This document shows positions 14,486-23,570 of a DNA stretch of 64,000 nt, piece after piece (position 1 is the stretch's first letter; each line of letters begins with the position of its first letter). Made by a program: the position numbers and the translations under genes. Source of the DNA: Vibrio rumoiensis (GTDB taxonomy: Bacteria > Pseudomonadota > Gammaproteobacteria > Enterobacterales > Vibrionaceae); the NCBI RefSeq assembly GCF_002218045.2, contig NZ_AP018685.1, forward strand, positions 2,356,001 to 2,420,000. Reading direction: 5' to 3'. A model generated the notes under the pieces. That model was not told where the DNA came from. It ran no database searches and was given only the letters and a program-made list of their open reading frames with translations.

Positions 14486-16138
14486 TTAAGCTTTAAACGC
14501 TTTAAATGCATTAATTAAACCATTGGTTGAACTATCATGTGAATCAACCGCGTTATTATCCGCTAGCTCTGGTAAAATTTGGTTAGCCAGTTGCTTACCA
14601 AGCTCTACACCCCATTGGTCAAAACTAAAGATATTCCAAATCACCCCTTGAACAAAAATCTTATGCTCATACATGGCAATTAGGTTACCTAATGTTTTCG
14701 GCGTAATTTGTTTCACCAAAATAGAGTTGGTAGGGCGATTACCTTCAAACACTTTAAAGTTCACTAAATCTTTCACTTCTTCAGGTGTTTTACCTGCTGC
14801 TGCAAACTCTGCTTCCACTTGAGCTTTCGACTTACCAAACGCAAGAGCTTCTGTCTGAGCAAAGAAGTTCGACATCAATTTCTGATGATGATCGCCCACT
14901 TGGTTATGACTGATCGCCGGTGCGATGAAATCACAAGGGATCAACTTGGTACCTTGGTGGATCAATTGGTAGAAAGCATGTTGACCGTTAGTACCAGGCT
15001 CACCCCAAATGATTGGGCCAGTTTGGTAATCAACAGCGTCGCCATTACGATCGACGTATTTACCATTTGACTCCATATTCCCTTGTTGGAAGTAAGCAGC
15101 AAAGCGATGTAAATATTGATCGTAAGGTAAGATAGCTTCTGATTCCGCACCATGGAAATTGTTATACCAAATACCAATCAATGCCAAAATTACAGGAATG
15201 TTATTTTCAAATTCTGTATTAGCAAAATGATTGTCCATTTCATGCGCCCCTTCCAATAACTCAATAAAGTTATCAAAACCAACGGCAAGACAAATAGACA
15301 GACCGATTGCAGACCATAAAGAGTAGCGGCCGCCAACCCAATCCCAGAATTCAAACATGTTATCAGTATCAATACCAAACTCAGAGACTGATTTAGCATT
15401 CGTAGAAAGTGCCGCAAAGTGCTTAGCAACGTGAGCAGAATCTTGCGCAGTCGCTAGGAACCAATCACGAGCACTGTGTGCGTTAGTCATCGTTTCTTGC
15501 GTCGTAAAGGTTTTTGATGCCACTAAGAATAACGTCGTTTCTGGGTTTAAATTCTTTAGTGTTTCAGCAATATGAGTACCATCAACGTTAGACACAAAGT
15601 GCATATTTAAACGCGTTTTATAAGCCGCTAATGCTTCAGACACCATGTAAGGGCCAAGGTCAGAGCCGCCAATACCAATGTTAACCACATCGGTGATTTC
15701 TTTACCGGTATAACCTTTCCACTCACCCGATACGATACGGTTAGTGAAGCTTTCCATCTTAGCCAATACCGCATTCACGCCAGGCATCACATCTTCACCA
15801 TCGACCAAAACAGGTGTATTGCTACGGTTACGTAACGCCGTGTGTAATACTGCACGGCCTTCGGTTTGGTTGATCTTATCACCAGCAAACATAGCTTGAA
15901 TGGCGGCTTTAAGTTCGGTTTGCTCAGCAAGGGCGAACAAATGAGTGAACGTTTCTGTATCCAACAAGTTTTTAGAGTAGTCGACTAAAATGTCGGAGCC
16001 AAATGTTGCAGAAAATTGATTGAAACGGTCAGCATCTTGAGCAAATAAAGCGGCCAGCTCCATATCTTGTGCTGATTCAAAATGCTCTGTCAGCGCTTTC
16101 CATGCTGCCGTTGTGGTTGGATTGATATTTTTCAACAT
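14486..16138 (-). CDS. pgi: glucose-6-phosphate isomerase
   Basis: 550 aa, the usual size (E. coli 549). Interconverts glucose-6-P and fructose-6-P in the cytosol. Two SIS domains. PGI signatures: VGGRYSLWSAIGLSI (about 267-281), SKTFTTQET (about 209), and the C-terminal GVELGKQLANQ. SD AGGA precedes the ATG at 16138. Monocistronic, between zur (convergent) and the outer-membrane gene upstream. The 278-nt spacer 16139-16416 holds its promoter region but I see no clear consensus; a 6-bp palindrome is at 16261-16278. Confidence 0.97.
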   Translation of the reverse strand: MLKNINPTTTAAWKALTEHFESAQDMELAALFAQDADRFNQFSATFGSDILVDYSKNLLDTETFTHLFALAEQTELKAAIQAMFAGDKINQTEGRAVLHTALRNRSNTPVLVDGEDVMPGVNAVLAKMESFTNRIVSGEWKGYTGKEITDVVNIGIGGSDLGPYMVSEALAAYKTRLNMHFVSNVDGTHIAETLKNLNPETTLFLVASKTFTTQETMTNAHSARDWFLATAQDSAHVAKHFAALSTNAKSVSEFGIDTDNMFEFWDWVGGRYSLWSAIGLSICLAVGFDNFIELLEGAHEMDNHFANTEFENNIPVILALIGIWYNNFHGAESEAILPYDQYLHRFAAYFQQGNMESNGKYVDRNGDAVDYQTGPIIWGEPGTNGQHAFYQLIHQGTKLIPCDFIAPAISHNQVGDHHQKLMSNFFAQTEALAFGKSKAQVEAEFAAAGKTPEEVKDLVNFKVFEGNRPTNSILVKQITPKTLGNLIAMYEHKIFVQGVIWNIFSFDQWGVELGKQLANQILPELADNNAVDSHDSSTNGLINAFKAFKA

Positions 16139-16416
16139 TACTCATTCCTGATAAGTCTATTGGATTTACTCAGAACAAAAAACTGAGATGGTTAATTGCC
16201 CTGCCCCGATACAAAACAAGCTTAGCCGAATAAATAGGCTCAACTTACAATAATTTTATGACTGAGCATTGTCTCAGTACTTTAGTTTCACTGCCATTAA
16301 TAGGATTATCGCAGTGATTTATGTGATCGATATTGCGTTACGTCAGTTTAATTAAAAGTCCGCTCTAAAGAAATCATCAAATTCCTTTTCAACAGGCCAA
16401 TCAATAAAAATCATGA

Positions 16417-17742
16417 TTAGAACGGTTGATTGACCATCACACGGAACATACTTTCTTCATCTCCCCACGCCATTTCAGCGCGAACCACGACACCTTCAAC
16501 TTGAAAACGTACTGCGCCACCGTAACTTACTTGCATATTTTCATGCAGCTCAGCAAGATCATAGTCATCCGCTACTCGACCAACATCGGTAAATAATACC
16601 CATTGCCACCACGGCACATTATACCAATCAAACACTGGCCAGTTTTGCAATGGCTGCCAATCGGGCATCACACGATACTCTAAACTATAGTTAATTGCGG
16701 CTCGGCCAGTAAATCGACCTGACGAAAAACCACGTTGACGATATAGTCCACCTAAGCGTACCCCCGCATATTCAGGCGGCCGATGTTTACCATCCGAGCC
16801 TTGCTCCCAACTTGGCGTACCGGCAGTATAAAAATCAAAAGCAATAACTTGTTTATTAAACAAATTGCCTAGTGAGCCGATATCAAAGTACTGACTGTTT
16901 TGAAACTCCCACGTACTCCATGATTCATCATTTCCTAAATCTGGCGCATAAGTGTAATTGAATATGGTGTGTGAACCTTGCGTGGTATTGCGGGTACTGT
17001 CTCGATTATCCCAATCAACACTAAAGGTTGCCCCCCAAGTTGAATCAGCCTCGTCATAATCAATATCATCGAGCTTGCGGGTTTTATAAAATGGTGCAAT
17101 ACCGAGCGTCGTCACCCCACTGTCCCAAGGTGTCATGCCAGTAATGGTACGGCGAGGGGAGTAACTGGCTTTGGCCGCTTGTTCTTTTCCTAAACCAAGA
17201 GGTAAAACATATCGAAATTTTGCTTGAATTCGAGACTCTCGGCCGTCGGTTTCAACATAATCATCAAAATCCGAATGATTGCGAGTTGCTTCACCAAGGT
17301 AGTAATTGTAATCATTAAATTGAGCTAGGTAGGCATCAGAATCCACTAACCAACGATCGCTCAGTTGATAGTTATACCCTCCCAGGTAAGTCACGTAACT
17401 GCCTTTATCTGACACAAATGCCGCACCCAACAATGCCGCTTGCGGTTGACCCACTCCTTTTAATAAACCCGCAGCACCAATTGAGTTACCTATCGAATCA
17501 GAAATAAAGCCAAATGGAACCACTTTAAAATCGGAATACCAAGAGTCATCTTTTTTATCATTAGAAGCGGAGTGAGGTTCGTCTGCGTGCACAGTCTCTG
17601 AATTTGATTCTTCGGGTTGGGAAATGTGTATATTGGGTTCAGCTTGGATAGTAACGGAATAAAAGCTTGCCATGCCAAAACAAAATAGCAGTTTACATAA
17701 TGATCGTGCATTTCCTTGCATCAATAGCATTATTTTTTTCAT
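16417..17742 (-). CDS. Omp85/BamA-type outer-membrane beta-barrel protein without POTRA domains
   Basis: 441 aa from the ATG at 17742, 8 nt after the alr stop; a longer reading to 17778 would overlap alr. The N-terminus is a signal peptide ending near VTIQA-EP, followed by about 45 acidic, serine-rich residues and then a barrel that starts at WYSDFKVVPFGFISDS. The segment GLYRQRGFSSGRFTGRAAI followed by SLEYRV resembles the barrel motif of the Omp85 superfamily, and the chain ends in aromatic F, as outer-membrane proteins do. No POTRA repeats fit before the barrel, unlike BamA/TamA. Function unknown. Probably cotranscribed with alr. Confidence 0.75.
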   Translation of the reverse strand: MKKIMLLMQGNARSLCKLLFCFGMASFYSVTIQAEPNIHISQPEESNSETVHADEPHSASNDKKDDSWYSDFKVVPFGFISDSIGNSIGAAGLLKGVGQPQAALLGAAFVSDKGSYVTYLGGYNYQLSDRWLVDSDAYLAQFNDYNYYLGEATRNHSDFDDYVETDGRESRIQAKFRYVLPLGLGKEQAAKASYSPRRTITGMTPWDSGVTTLGIAPFYKTRKLDDIDYDEADSTWGATFSVDWDNRDSTRNTTQGSHTIFNYTYAPDLGNDESWSTWEFQNSQYFDIGSLGNLFNKQVIAFDFYTAGTPSWEQGSDGKHRPPEYAGVRLGGLYRQRGFSSGRFTGRAAINYSLEYRVMPDWQPLQNWPVFDWYNVPWWQWVLFTDVGRVADDYDLAELHENMQVSYGGAVRFQVEGVVVRAEMAWGDEESMFRVMVNQPF

Positions 17743-17749
17743 CGTTCGA

Positions 17750-18841
17750 TTAATACTCGTCAGAATAAAGCATAACAACTCGCCCTGTGAGCTTAGTGAC
17801 TAACTCATAAGCGATGGTGCCGACATGATGAGCCACTTCTTCTGCGGGTAACCCATTCCCCCACAAAACCGCTTCATCTCCAACGCTGTCTTGACTATCT
17901 TTACCTAAATCAACGGTTAGCATATCCATTGACACCCGACCAGCCAATGGAACACGACGCCCATTGATCAACACAGGCGTACCATTCGGAGCCGTGCGTG
18001 GGTAACCATCGCCATATCCCATCGCCACTACGCCGACTTTGGTATCACTTTGAGCCGTCCAGGTTGCCCCATAACCAACACTCTCGCCCGCCTTCACATC
18101 GCGTACTGCGATTAACTGAGAGGTCAATGTCATCACTGGCTCAAAGTTCATCGATGTTGCAATTTTATCTTCGAAAGGGGAAATACCGTACAAGATAATT
18201 CCAGGTCTCACCCACTCAAGATGGCTATCCGGCCACGCTAAAATTCCTGACGATGCAGCGATAGAGCGCTCACAGTCTGCTTCTGCTAATTGGGTAAAGA
18301 GTGTGATTTGCTGCATGGTCACTGGATTATCTAATTCATCTGCACAGCCAAAGTGACTAATAAAACGTAGCGGTTTTACCACATTAGGGCAGGCATGCAA
18401 ACGTTGAATAAACACATCAAGCTCTTCAGGGCGAACACCAAGTCGGTGCATCCCCGTATCAATTTTTAGCCACACATCGATCGGAGAAGCCAATGTTGCT
18501 TTCTCTAATGCAATTAATTGCTCTTCACAATGTAGTGCCGTATGCAGGTTATTGGCCTGTAAGATAGGCAAATCTGAGTCAGCGTAAAAGCCTTCCAACA
18601 GTAGAATAGGTTTGCTAATACCCGCCCTTCTTAGCTCCAAGGCTTCCTCAATTCTTGCCACACCAAAATTATCAGATAAGGATTCAAGCGCTAAAGCAAC
18701 AGGAACCGAACCATGACCATAGCCATTGGCTTTAACAATTGAAGTAATTTGGCTATTAGGTACCTTAAGCTTAATTTGCTCAAAGTTATGGCGCAATGCC
18801 GCTAAATTTATCTTCGCAGTCGCGGCCAAAGTCGGCTTCAT
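17750..18841 (-). CDS. alr: alanine racemase, PLP-dependent
   Basis: 363 aa (E. coli Alr 359). Makes D-alanine for peptidoglycan. The PLP lysine lies in SIVKANGYGHG (about 34-44). The C-terminal catalytic tyrosine region GYGATW (about 255) and the MGYGDGYPR motif of the second domain are present. It follows dnaB by 80 nt, the same order as in E. coli. Confidence 0.97.
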   Translation of the reverse strand: MKPTLAATAKINLAALRHNFEQIKLKVPNSQITSIVKANGYGHGSVPVALALESLSDNFGVARIEEALELRRAGISKPILLLEGFYADSDLPILQANNLHTALHCEEQLIALEKATLASPIDVWLKIDTGMHRLGVRPEELDVFIQRLHACPNVVKPLRFISHFGCADELDNPVTMQQITLFTQLAEADCERSIAASSGILAWPDSHLEWVRPGIILYGISPFEDKIATSMNFEPVMTLTSQLIAVRDVKAGESVGYGATWTAQSDTKVGVVAMGYGDGYPRTAPNGTPVLINGRRVPLAGRVSMDMLTVDLGKDSQDSVGDEAVLWGNGLPAEEVAHHVGTIAYELVTKLTGRVVMLYSDEY

Positions 18842-18921
18842 GAATATGTGTCCTTGAAATACGGCAGGTGGTATAACCGAAAAAGTAGCTGGCTTACGCC
18901 AACCAATCTTACTAATTTTCT

Positions 18922-20316
18922 TTATTCGTCATCAAAAGCTGGGCCAGCGTAATTATCAAAACGAGAGAACTGCCCTTGGAAGGTTAATCGAACCGAGCCA
19001 ATGGGACCATTACGTTGCTTACCGATAATGATCTCAGCAATCCCTTTCAGAGCACTATCTGGATGATAAACCTCATCTCGATAGATAAACATAATCAAAT
19101 CCGCATCCTGCTCTATCGCGCCCGATTCACGTAAATCCGAGTTAATTGGACGTTTATCCGCACGTTGCTCCAAAGAACGGTTAAGCTGAGATAGTGCCAC
19201 AACGGGTACGTTTAACTCTTTGGCCAGTGCTTTTAGCGAGCGCGAAATCTCAGAAATTTCTAAGGTACGGTTATCTTGCAAACCCGGTACGCGCATCAAC
19301 TGAAGGTAATCAACCATAATCATTGATAAGCCCCCCGTTTCTCGAGCAATTCGACGCGCGCGTGAACGTAAATCGGTTGGTGTTAGACCTGAACTATCAT
19401 CGATATACATATTCTTCTTCTGCATCAGAATACCCATGGTCGACGAAATACGGGCCCAGTCTTCATCATCCAATTGGCCTGTACGGATCTTCGTTTGATC
19501 GACACGAGATAATGACGCAAGCATACGCATCATCAATTGTTCAGCGGGCATCTCTAGTGAAAATATGAGAACTGGCTTATCTTGATCCATCGCCGCATTT
19601 TCACATAAGTTCATCGCAAAGGTCGTTTTACCCATCGAAGGACGAGCGGCCACAATAATTAAATCCGAGCCTTGCAGACCCGCGGTTTTCTTATTGAGAT
19701 CATTAAAACCAGTTGAAACCCCAGTCACGCCATCTTGAGGAGATTTATATAGCTCTTCGATACGCTCTAAGGTTTTTTCTAAAATATTATCGACGCTTTG
19801 AGGACCTTCGCTTTCCGTGGTTCGCTCTTCAGCAATGGCAAAGACTTTACTTTCGGCCATGTCAAGTAAGTCAGCCGAGCTACGCCCTTGCGGATCATAA
19901 CCAGCATCGGCGATTTCATTGGCAATACCAATAAGGTTACGAACTAACGCTCGCTCACAGACAATATCCGCATAAGCGTTAATATTGGCAGCACTTGGGG
20001 TATTTTTGGCAAGATCGGCAAGATAAGCGAAGCCACCGACAGATTCTAACTCTTCTCGTTGTTCGAGATGCTCTGATAAGGTGATAAGATCCAGCGGTTG
20101 GTTATTCTCTAAAATGACTTTAATAGCGGCAAAAATAAGGCGATGTGGTCGACTATAGAAATCCTTATCCACCACTTTACCTGAGATCGAATCCCAACGT
20201 TCGTTATCGAGTAAAAGTCCACCTAGAACAGATTGCTCTGCCTCAAGTGAGTGAGGAGGTACTTTGAGGGCATCGACTTGAGCGTCTACGATTTTTCGAG
20301 GTTTATTTTCTGCCAT
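18922..20316 (-). CDS. dnaB: replicative DNA helicase DnaB
   Basis: 464 aa (E. coli 471). Hexameric 5'-3' helicase at the replication fork. An N-terminal DnaG-binding domain (about 20-125: PPHSLEAEQSVLGGLLLD) is joined by a linker to the RecA-like domain with Walker A ARPSMGKTTFAMN (about 225-237), Walker B MIMVDYLQLM (about 333-342), and an arginine-finger region near the end. Divergent from the DUF481 gene; the 104-bp spacer must hold both promoters. Confidence 0.97.
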   Translation of the reverse strand: MAENKPRKIVDAQVDALKVPPHSLEAEQSVLGGLLLDNERWDSISGKVVDKDFYSRPHRLIFAAIKVILENNQPLDLITLSEHLEQREELESVGGFAYLADLAKNTPSAANINAYADIVCERALVRNLIGIANEIADAGYDPQGRSSADLLDMAESKVFAIAEERTTESEGPQSVDNILEKTLERIEELYKSPQDGVTGVSTGFNDLNKKTAGLQGSDLIIVAARPSMGKTTFAMNLCENAAMDQDKPVLIFSLEMPAEQLMMRMLASLSRVDQTKIRTGQLDDEDWARISSTMGILMQKKNMYIDDSSGLTPTDLRSRARRIARETGGLSMIMVDYLQLMRVPGLQDNRTLEISEISRSLKALAKELNVPVVALSQLNRSLEQRADKRPINSDLRESGAIEQDADLIMFIYRDEVYHPDSALKGIAEIIIGKQRNGPIGSVRLTFQGQFSRFDNYAGPAFDDE

Positions 20317-20420
20317 GGGACCACTTACTTGAAAAATTAAGTCAACTATTATAACTGAGTGTGTGGATTTGTAATCACACTATCGTATAAAAAAAAATTT
20401 AACGTTATGATGACGGCAAA

Positions 20421-21644
20421 ATGCAGACATCCTTTATTATCGTCCGCTGTTATTTTATTGAGGTATGGCTCTTAGTGCAAAATCGATTACTACCGCTATT
20501 GTATTTAATCATAAGCAGCCAAGCTTATAGTGAAGACTCAATAACCAGTCGCTCAGTGGAAAGTAGCTCGACGGCCAATAGTTCGCTAACGGTACCCAAG
20601 GATGATACTCAAACGACATCAACCCCTTCTGAATCTGATCAGCAGGCGAATTCGGATACCGATTCGACAGAGCAAGGACTCACATTCGAACCGACTCCTC
20701 CTCCCCCTGAAGAGCCGCCATCGACGACCGAGCAACATGATACCCCTACCTCGTCATCTAACAATGAAGATATTGTCACTACACCATCTGAAAACAAAGA
20801 TAACGCCGCGTCCGATGACGGTATCGACGAAGAGTTAATTGCCGAGCTTCTCAATGAAGATGACAGCAGTGCTGACGATGAAAAAAAAGATTCGGATACG
20901 AAAGACAGCGGAAAAACCGCAGTAAAAAGTAAAACGGCACAAACCAAAAGCACGGAGAGCTCAGTTGGTAGTGCAACCTGGTTGCCTGAAATAGAGTTTG
21001 GTTATCGCTCTGAGCAAGGTAACGAAGATGAACGCTCTCTCAATGCCCGCTTAGCCTTGTCTCACATCTCTGGTCGTTTGCGTAATAGCGGTTCAATCAA
21101 AATCTACATGAAAAATGAAGATGGAAAAGAAGATGAACGCGATCAAACTTACCAATTACAAAGTGACTATAAAATCAGTCCTAGATTCTATATTTATGGC
21201 AACTTTAAAGGCATCGATTCAAAGTACAGTTCCTATTTTCACGATTACACAGTTTCAAGCGGTCTGGGTTACCAGCTCACCAATACTGAAACACTAAAAA
21301 TAGAAACTGAACTTGGCCCGGGTTATCGCTACCAAGAACCAAATACCGATGAGATAGATGATGACGATCCTATTTTTCCAGACAATGTCGCTGAACCTAT
21401 TATTCGAGCAAGCTTAACGGCGAATTGGAAGCCGCTCGATAACACGTCTTTCAAATTTGATGGAACGATGGTAAGTGGTTCGAGTAATACCCGTTTCAAT
21501 ACGGAAATTAGTATTATCAACTATATCACCGAAGATATTGCTTTAAAGATCTCACAAAATATCGAACACCTTAGTCGTGTACCCAATAACTTAGAGAAAA
21601 CAGATACCATATTAACCATCAATATTCTGTATGCACCTAAATAA
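20421..21644 (+). CDS. DUF481-type outer-membrane protein with long acidic linker
   Basis: 407 aa as read from the first ATG; a GTG at 20475 with GAGG upstream is an alternative start giving a more typical signal peptide (QNRLLPLLYLIISSQAYS). Residues about 36-185 are low complexity, rich in Ser, Thr, Asp, Glu and Pro. The C-terminal 215 residues alternate polar and hydrophobic strands (WLPEIEFGYRSEQGNEDERS, YQLQSDYKISPRFYIYG), as in the YdiY/DUF481 salt-induced outer-membrane family. Function unknown. Divergent from dnaB. Confidence 0.7.
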   Translation: MQTSFIIVRCYFIEVWLLVQNRLLPLLYLIISSQAYSEDSITSRSVESSSTANSSLTVPKDDTQTTSTPSESDQQANSDTDSTEQGLTFEPTPPPPEEPPSTTEQHDTPTSSSNNEDIVTTPSENKDNAASDDGIDEELIAELLNEDDSSADDEKKDSDTKDSGKTAVKSKTAQTKSTESSVGSATWLPEIEFGYRSEQGNEDERSLNARLALSHISGRLRNSGSIKIYMKNEDGKEDERDQTYQLQSDYKISPRFYIYGNFKGIDSKYSSYFHDYTVSSGLGYQLTNTETLKIETELGPGYRYQEPNTDEIDDDDPIFPDNVAEPIIRASLTANWKPLDNTSFKFDGTMVSGSSNTRFNTEISIINYITEDIALKISQNIEHLSRVPNNLEKTDTILTINILYAPK

Positions 21645-21828
21645 ACAGGCATCCTTTATGGTGATTCCAAGGGATAAGTACAAAGCAAATTCTGACATTT
21701 TCCGATTAAGGGCTATACCACATTGAGTGGGTCTACTTTAGATAGCTCCTTAAAACAAACTTAGCCACATTACTTTACGGTCCCTCATCAATTATTACTC
21801 GGACAGAATAAACGCATTTTCAAGATAT

Positions 21829-21857
21829 AAAAAAACCGACACTAGGTCGGTTTTTTT
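21829..21857. terminator. bidirectional terminator after DUF481 gene and rplI
   Basis: A7-CCGAC / GTCGG-T7 hairpin with a short loop, placed between the convergent DUF481 gene and rplI. Confidence 0.85.
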
Positions 21858-21879
21858 ATTGTGCTTTTGATACTGACAA

Positions 21880-22332
21880 TTAGCCAGCAGCAACCACTTC
21901 AAGTTTAACTTCAGCGAACACTTCAGAATGAAGTTGGATGCTGATTTCAAACTCACCAGTGTTACGTAGTGCACCTTCAGGAAGGCGAACTTCGCTCTTA
22001 GCAACTTCAACGCCTGCTGCAGTAATTGCATCAGCGATATCACGAGTACCGATAGAACCAAATAGTTTACCTTCGTCACCCGCTTTAGAAGCGATAACAA
22101 CTGCTTCTAGTGCGTTAACTTTCTCAGCGCGAGCTTGAGCAGCAGCTAGTTGCTCAGCAACTTTAGCTTCTAATTCAGCGCGACGTGCTTCGAAAACTTC
22201 AACGTTAGCTTTAGTAGCCATAACTGCTTTACCCTGTGGGATAAGGAAGTTACGAGCGTAACCAGATTTAACGTTAACTTGGTCGCCAAGGTTGCCTAGG
22301 TTACCGATTTTATCAAGTAGAATAACTTGCAT
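21880..22332 (-). CDS. rplI: 50S ribosomal protein L9
   Basis: 150 aa, the standard length (E. coli 149). Begins MQVILLDKIGNLGNLGDQV, the L9 signature in the N-terminal 23S-binding domain, followed by a long central helix (residues about 40-75) and a C-terminal domain. Last gene of rpsF-priB-rpsR-rplI. Confidence 0.98.
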   Translation of the reverse strand: MQVILLDKIGNLGNLGDQVNVKSGYARNFLIPQGKAVMATKANVEVFEARRAELEAKVAEQLAAAQARAEKVNALEAVVIASKAGDEGKLFGSIGTRDIADAITAAGVEVAKSEVRLPEGALRNTGEFEISIQLHSEVFAEVKLEVVAAG

Positions 22333-22370
22333 TATCTTAGTCCTCTTAAACTTAATTAAACTGCTGCCAA

Positions 22371-22598
22371 TTACTGATGTTTGTCAGTATATGGAAGAAG
22401 TGCTAGGTAACGAGAACGCTTGATAGCGCGAGCTAGTTGACGCTGATATTTAGCACTTGTGCCAGTGATACGGCTAGGTACAATTTTACCAGCTTCAGTG
22501 ATGTAGTTTTTAAGAGTTGCTACGTCTTTGTAATCAATCTCTTGTACGCCTTCTGCAGTGAAACGGCAGAATTTACGACGACGGAAGAAACGAGCCAT
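22371..22598 (-). CDS. rpsR: 30S ribosomal protein S18
   Basis: 75 aa, matching E. coli S18. Begins MARFFRRRKFCRFTAEG and includes the S18 signature DYKDVATLKNYITEAGKIVPSR. It binds 16S rRNA as a heterodimer with S6, encoded two genes upstream. Confidence 0.98.
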   Translation of the reverse strand: MARFFRRRKFCRFTAEGVQEIDYKDVATLKNYITEAGKIVPSRITGTSAKYQRQLARAIKRSRYLALLPYTDKHQ

Positions 22599-22614
22599 GG
22601 GCTATCTCCTGATC

Positions 22615-22920
22615 TTAAATTTGAGTAATGTTGTCGGCATGTAACACCAATTTCCCCAAACCATTACGGCCGGTGTGATAAGCGACAAAACCACTTACCT
22701 TGATGTGACTACCTAAAACTAAATGTTGAGTTAATTCTTGTGACCCTTGCCCACTCACGACTACCTGCATACGACAATAAACTTGTCTCGGTAAATTCGC
22801 TTCTTGTACTGTCGAACGGTGCTCAATACTAAAATGGCAATGAGCGATGCCGGCAGGACTTAGGCTTCTAACCGGAGCTTTAACGACAGTGCCGCTTAAC
22901 TCCAATCGATTGGTCATCAA
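22615..22920 (-). CDS. priB: primosomal replication protein N
   Basis: 101 aa (E. coli PriB 104). OB-fold single-stranded DNA-binding protein that helps PriA load DnaB in replication restart. Contains NRLELSGTVVKAPVRSLSPAG and HCHFSIEHRS, the family's strand pattern. In its conserved place between rpsF and rpsR, 3 nt after the rpsF stop. Confidence 0.95.
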   Translation of the reverse strand: MMTNRLELSGTVVKAPVRSLSPAGIAHCHFSIEHRSTVQEANLPRQVYCRMQVVVSGQGSQELTQHLVLGSHIKVSGFVAYHTGRNGLGKLVLHADNITQI

Positions 22921-22923
22921 TGA

Positions 22924-23307
22924 TTACTCAGCTGCTGCTTCTTCTGACTTAGCTTCAGAACGCTCTTCACGACGAGGTGCGCGCTCTTCGCGTGCTTTCA
23001 TCATGATAGATTGCTCAGTCACTGCAGATTTAGTGCGCATGATCATGTTACGTAGAACTGCATCGTTAAAACGGAAAGCAGTTTCTAACTCATCAATTAC
23101 AGCTTGCTCAGCTTCAACGTTCATAAGAACGTAGTGTGCTTTGTGCAGTTTGTTGATTGGGTAAGCCATTTGACGACGGCCCCAATCTTCTAAACGGTGG
23201 ATAGTACCGCCAGCTTCAGTGATAGTGTTAGTGTAACGCTCGATCATGCCAGCAACTTGCTCGCTTTGATCAGGGTGCACCATGAATACGATTTCGTAAT
23301 GACGCAT
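22924..23307 (-). CDS. rpsF: 30S ribosomal protein S6
   Basis: 127 aa from the ATG at 23307 (MRHYEIVFMVHPDQ), which has the strong SD AAGGAG; an upstream in-frame ATG at 23352 would add 15 residues through the leader structure. Ferredoxin-like fold with the S6 signature GGTIHRLEDWGRRQMAYPI. The tail carries many Glu/Arg residues; in E. coli S6 glutamates are added post-translationally by RimK. First gene of its operon. Confidence 0.97.
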   Translation of the reverse strand: MRHYEIVFMVHPDQSEQVAGMIERYTNTITEAGGTIHRLEDWGRRQMAYPINKLHKAHYVLMNVEAEQAVIDELETAFRFNDAVLRNMIMRTKSAVTEQSIMMKAREERAPRREERSEAKSEEAAAE

Positions 23308-23330
23308 AGGTTGCTCCTTACGGATTATGA

Positions 23331-23363
23331 GCTTCCACATGGGCTCGGCCATCCGGAGGAAGC
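23331..23363 (-). promoter_or_regulatory. S6:S18 autoregulatory leader of rpsF
   Basis: In the rpsF leader the minus strand folds into a stem GCTTCC/GGAAGC, an inner ATGG/CCAT helix, and a bulged CCG-containing segment (TCCGG), ending 24 nt before the start codon. This is the layout of the known S6:S18 leader, where the protein pair binds the CCG bulge to repress the operon. Assignment is by structure and position. Confidence 0.6.
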
Positions 23364-23508
23364 AAGGAACGAAAATAAATTAAGACCGAGATTTCAGGAC
23401 GGCGAATTGTATAAGACGTAGTCAGAATAGGCAAGAGAAAGATGAAAAAGAAAAAGGGCTTCGTTTCTCGGGTGCTCGTAACTCGAAAAAGCTGAAAGTT
23501 AGGGTGCG

Positions 23509-23566
23509 AGAGCCGAGTGCGCTGCGCTTCGAGTTGCGGGGAAGAGCGTCCCCGCATCTCGGCTCT
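23509..23566. repeat. nested hairpin in the rlmB-rpsF spacer
   Basis: Outer stem AGAGCCGAG (23509-23517) with CTCGGCTCT (23558-23566), inner stem GCGGGGA (23536-23542) with TCCCCGC (23549-23555). It starts right after the rlmB stop. No U tract follows, so it is not a classical terminator. Its CTCG-rich wording recalls other intergenic stretches in the window (52296-52500). Confidence 0.7.
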
Positions 23567-23570
23567 AGCT

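Noticed and set aside
16261..16278. ACTGAG/CTCAGT palindrome as terminator of the Omp85-type gene
   Set aside because: Only a 6-bp stem without a clear U tract, and 139 nt beyond the stop.
20465..20530. Alternative-frame ATG in the DUF481 gene start as evidence for a frameshift
   Set aside because: The other frame stops after about 21 codons and gives no signal peptide; the annotated frame has one.
20639..20953. 104-aa antisense ORF in the DUF481 gene
   Set aside because: Shadow of the acidic, Ser-rich linker on the other strand; its Ser/Val-rich composition follows from that.
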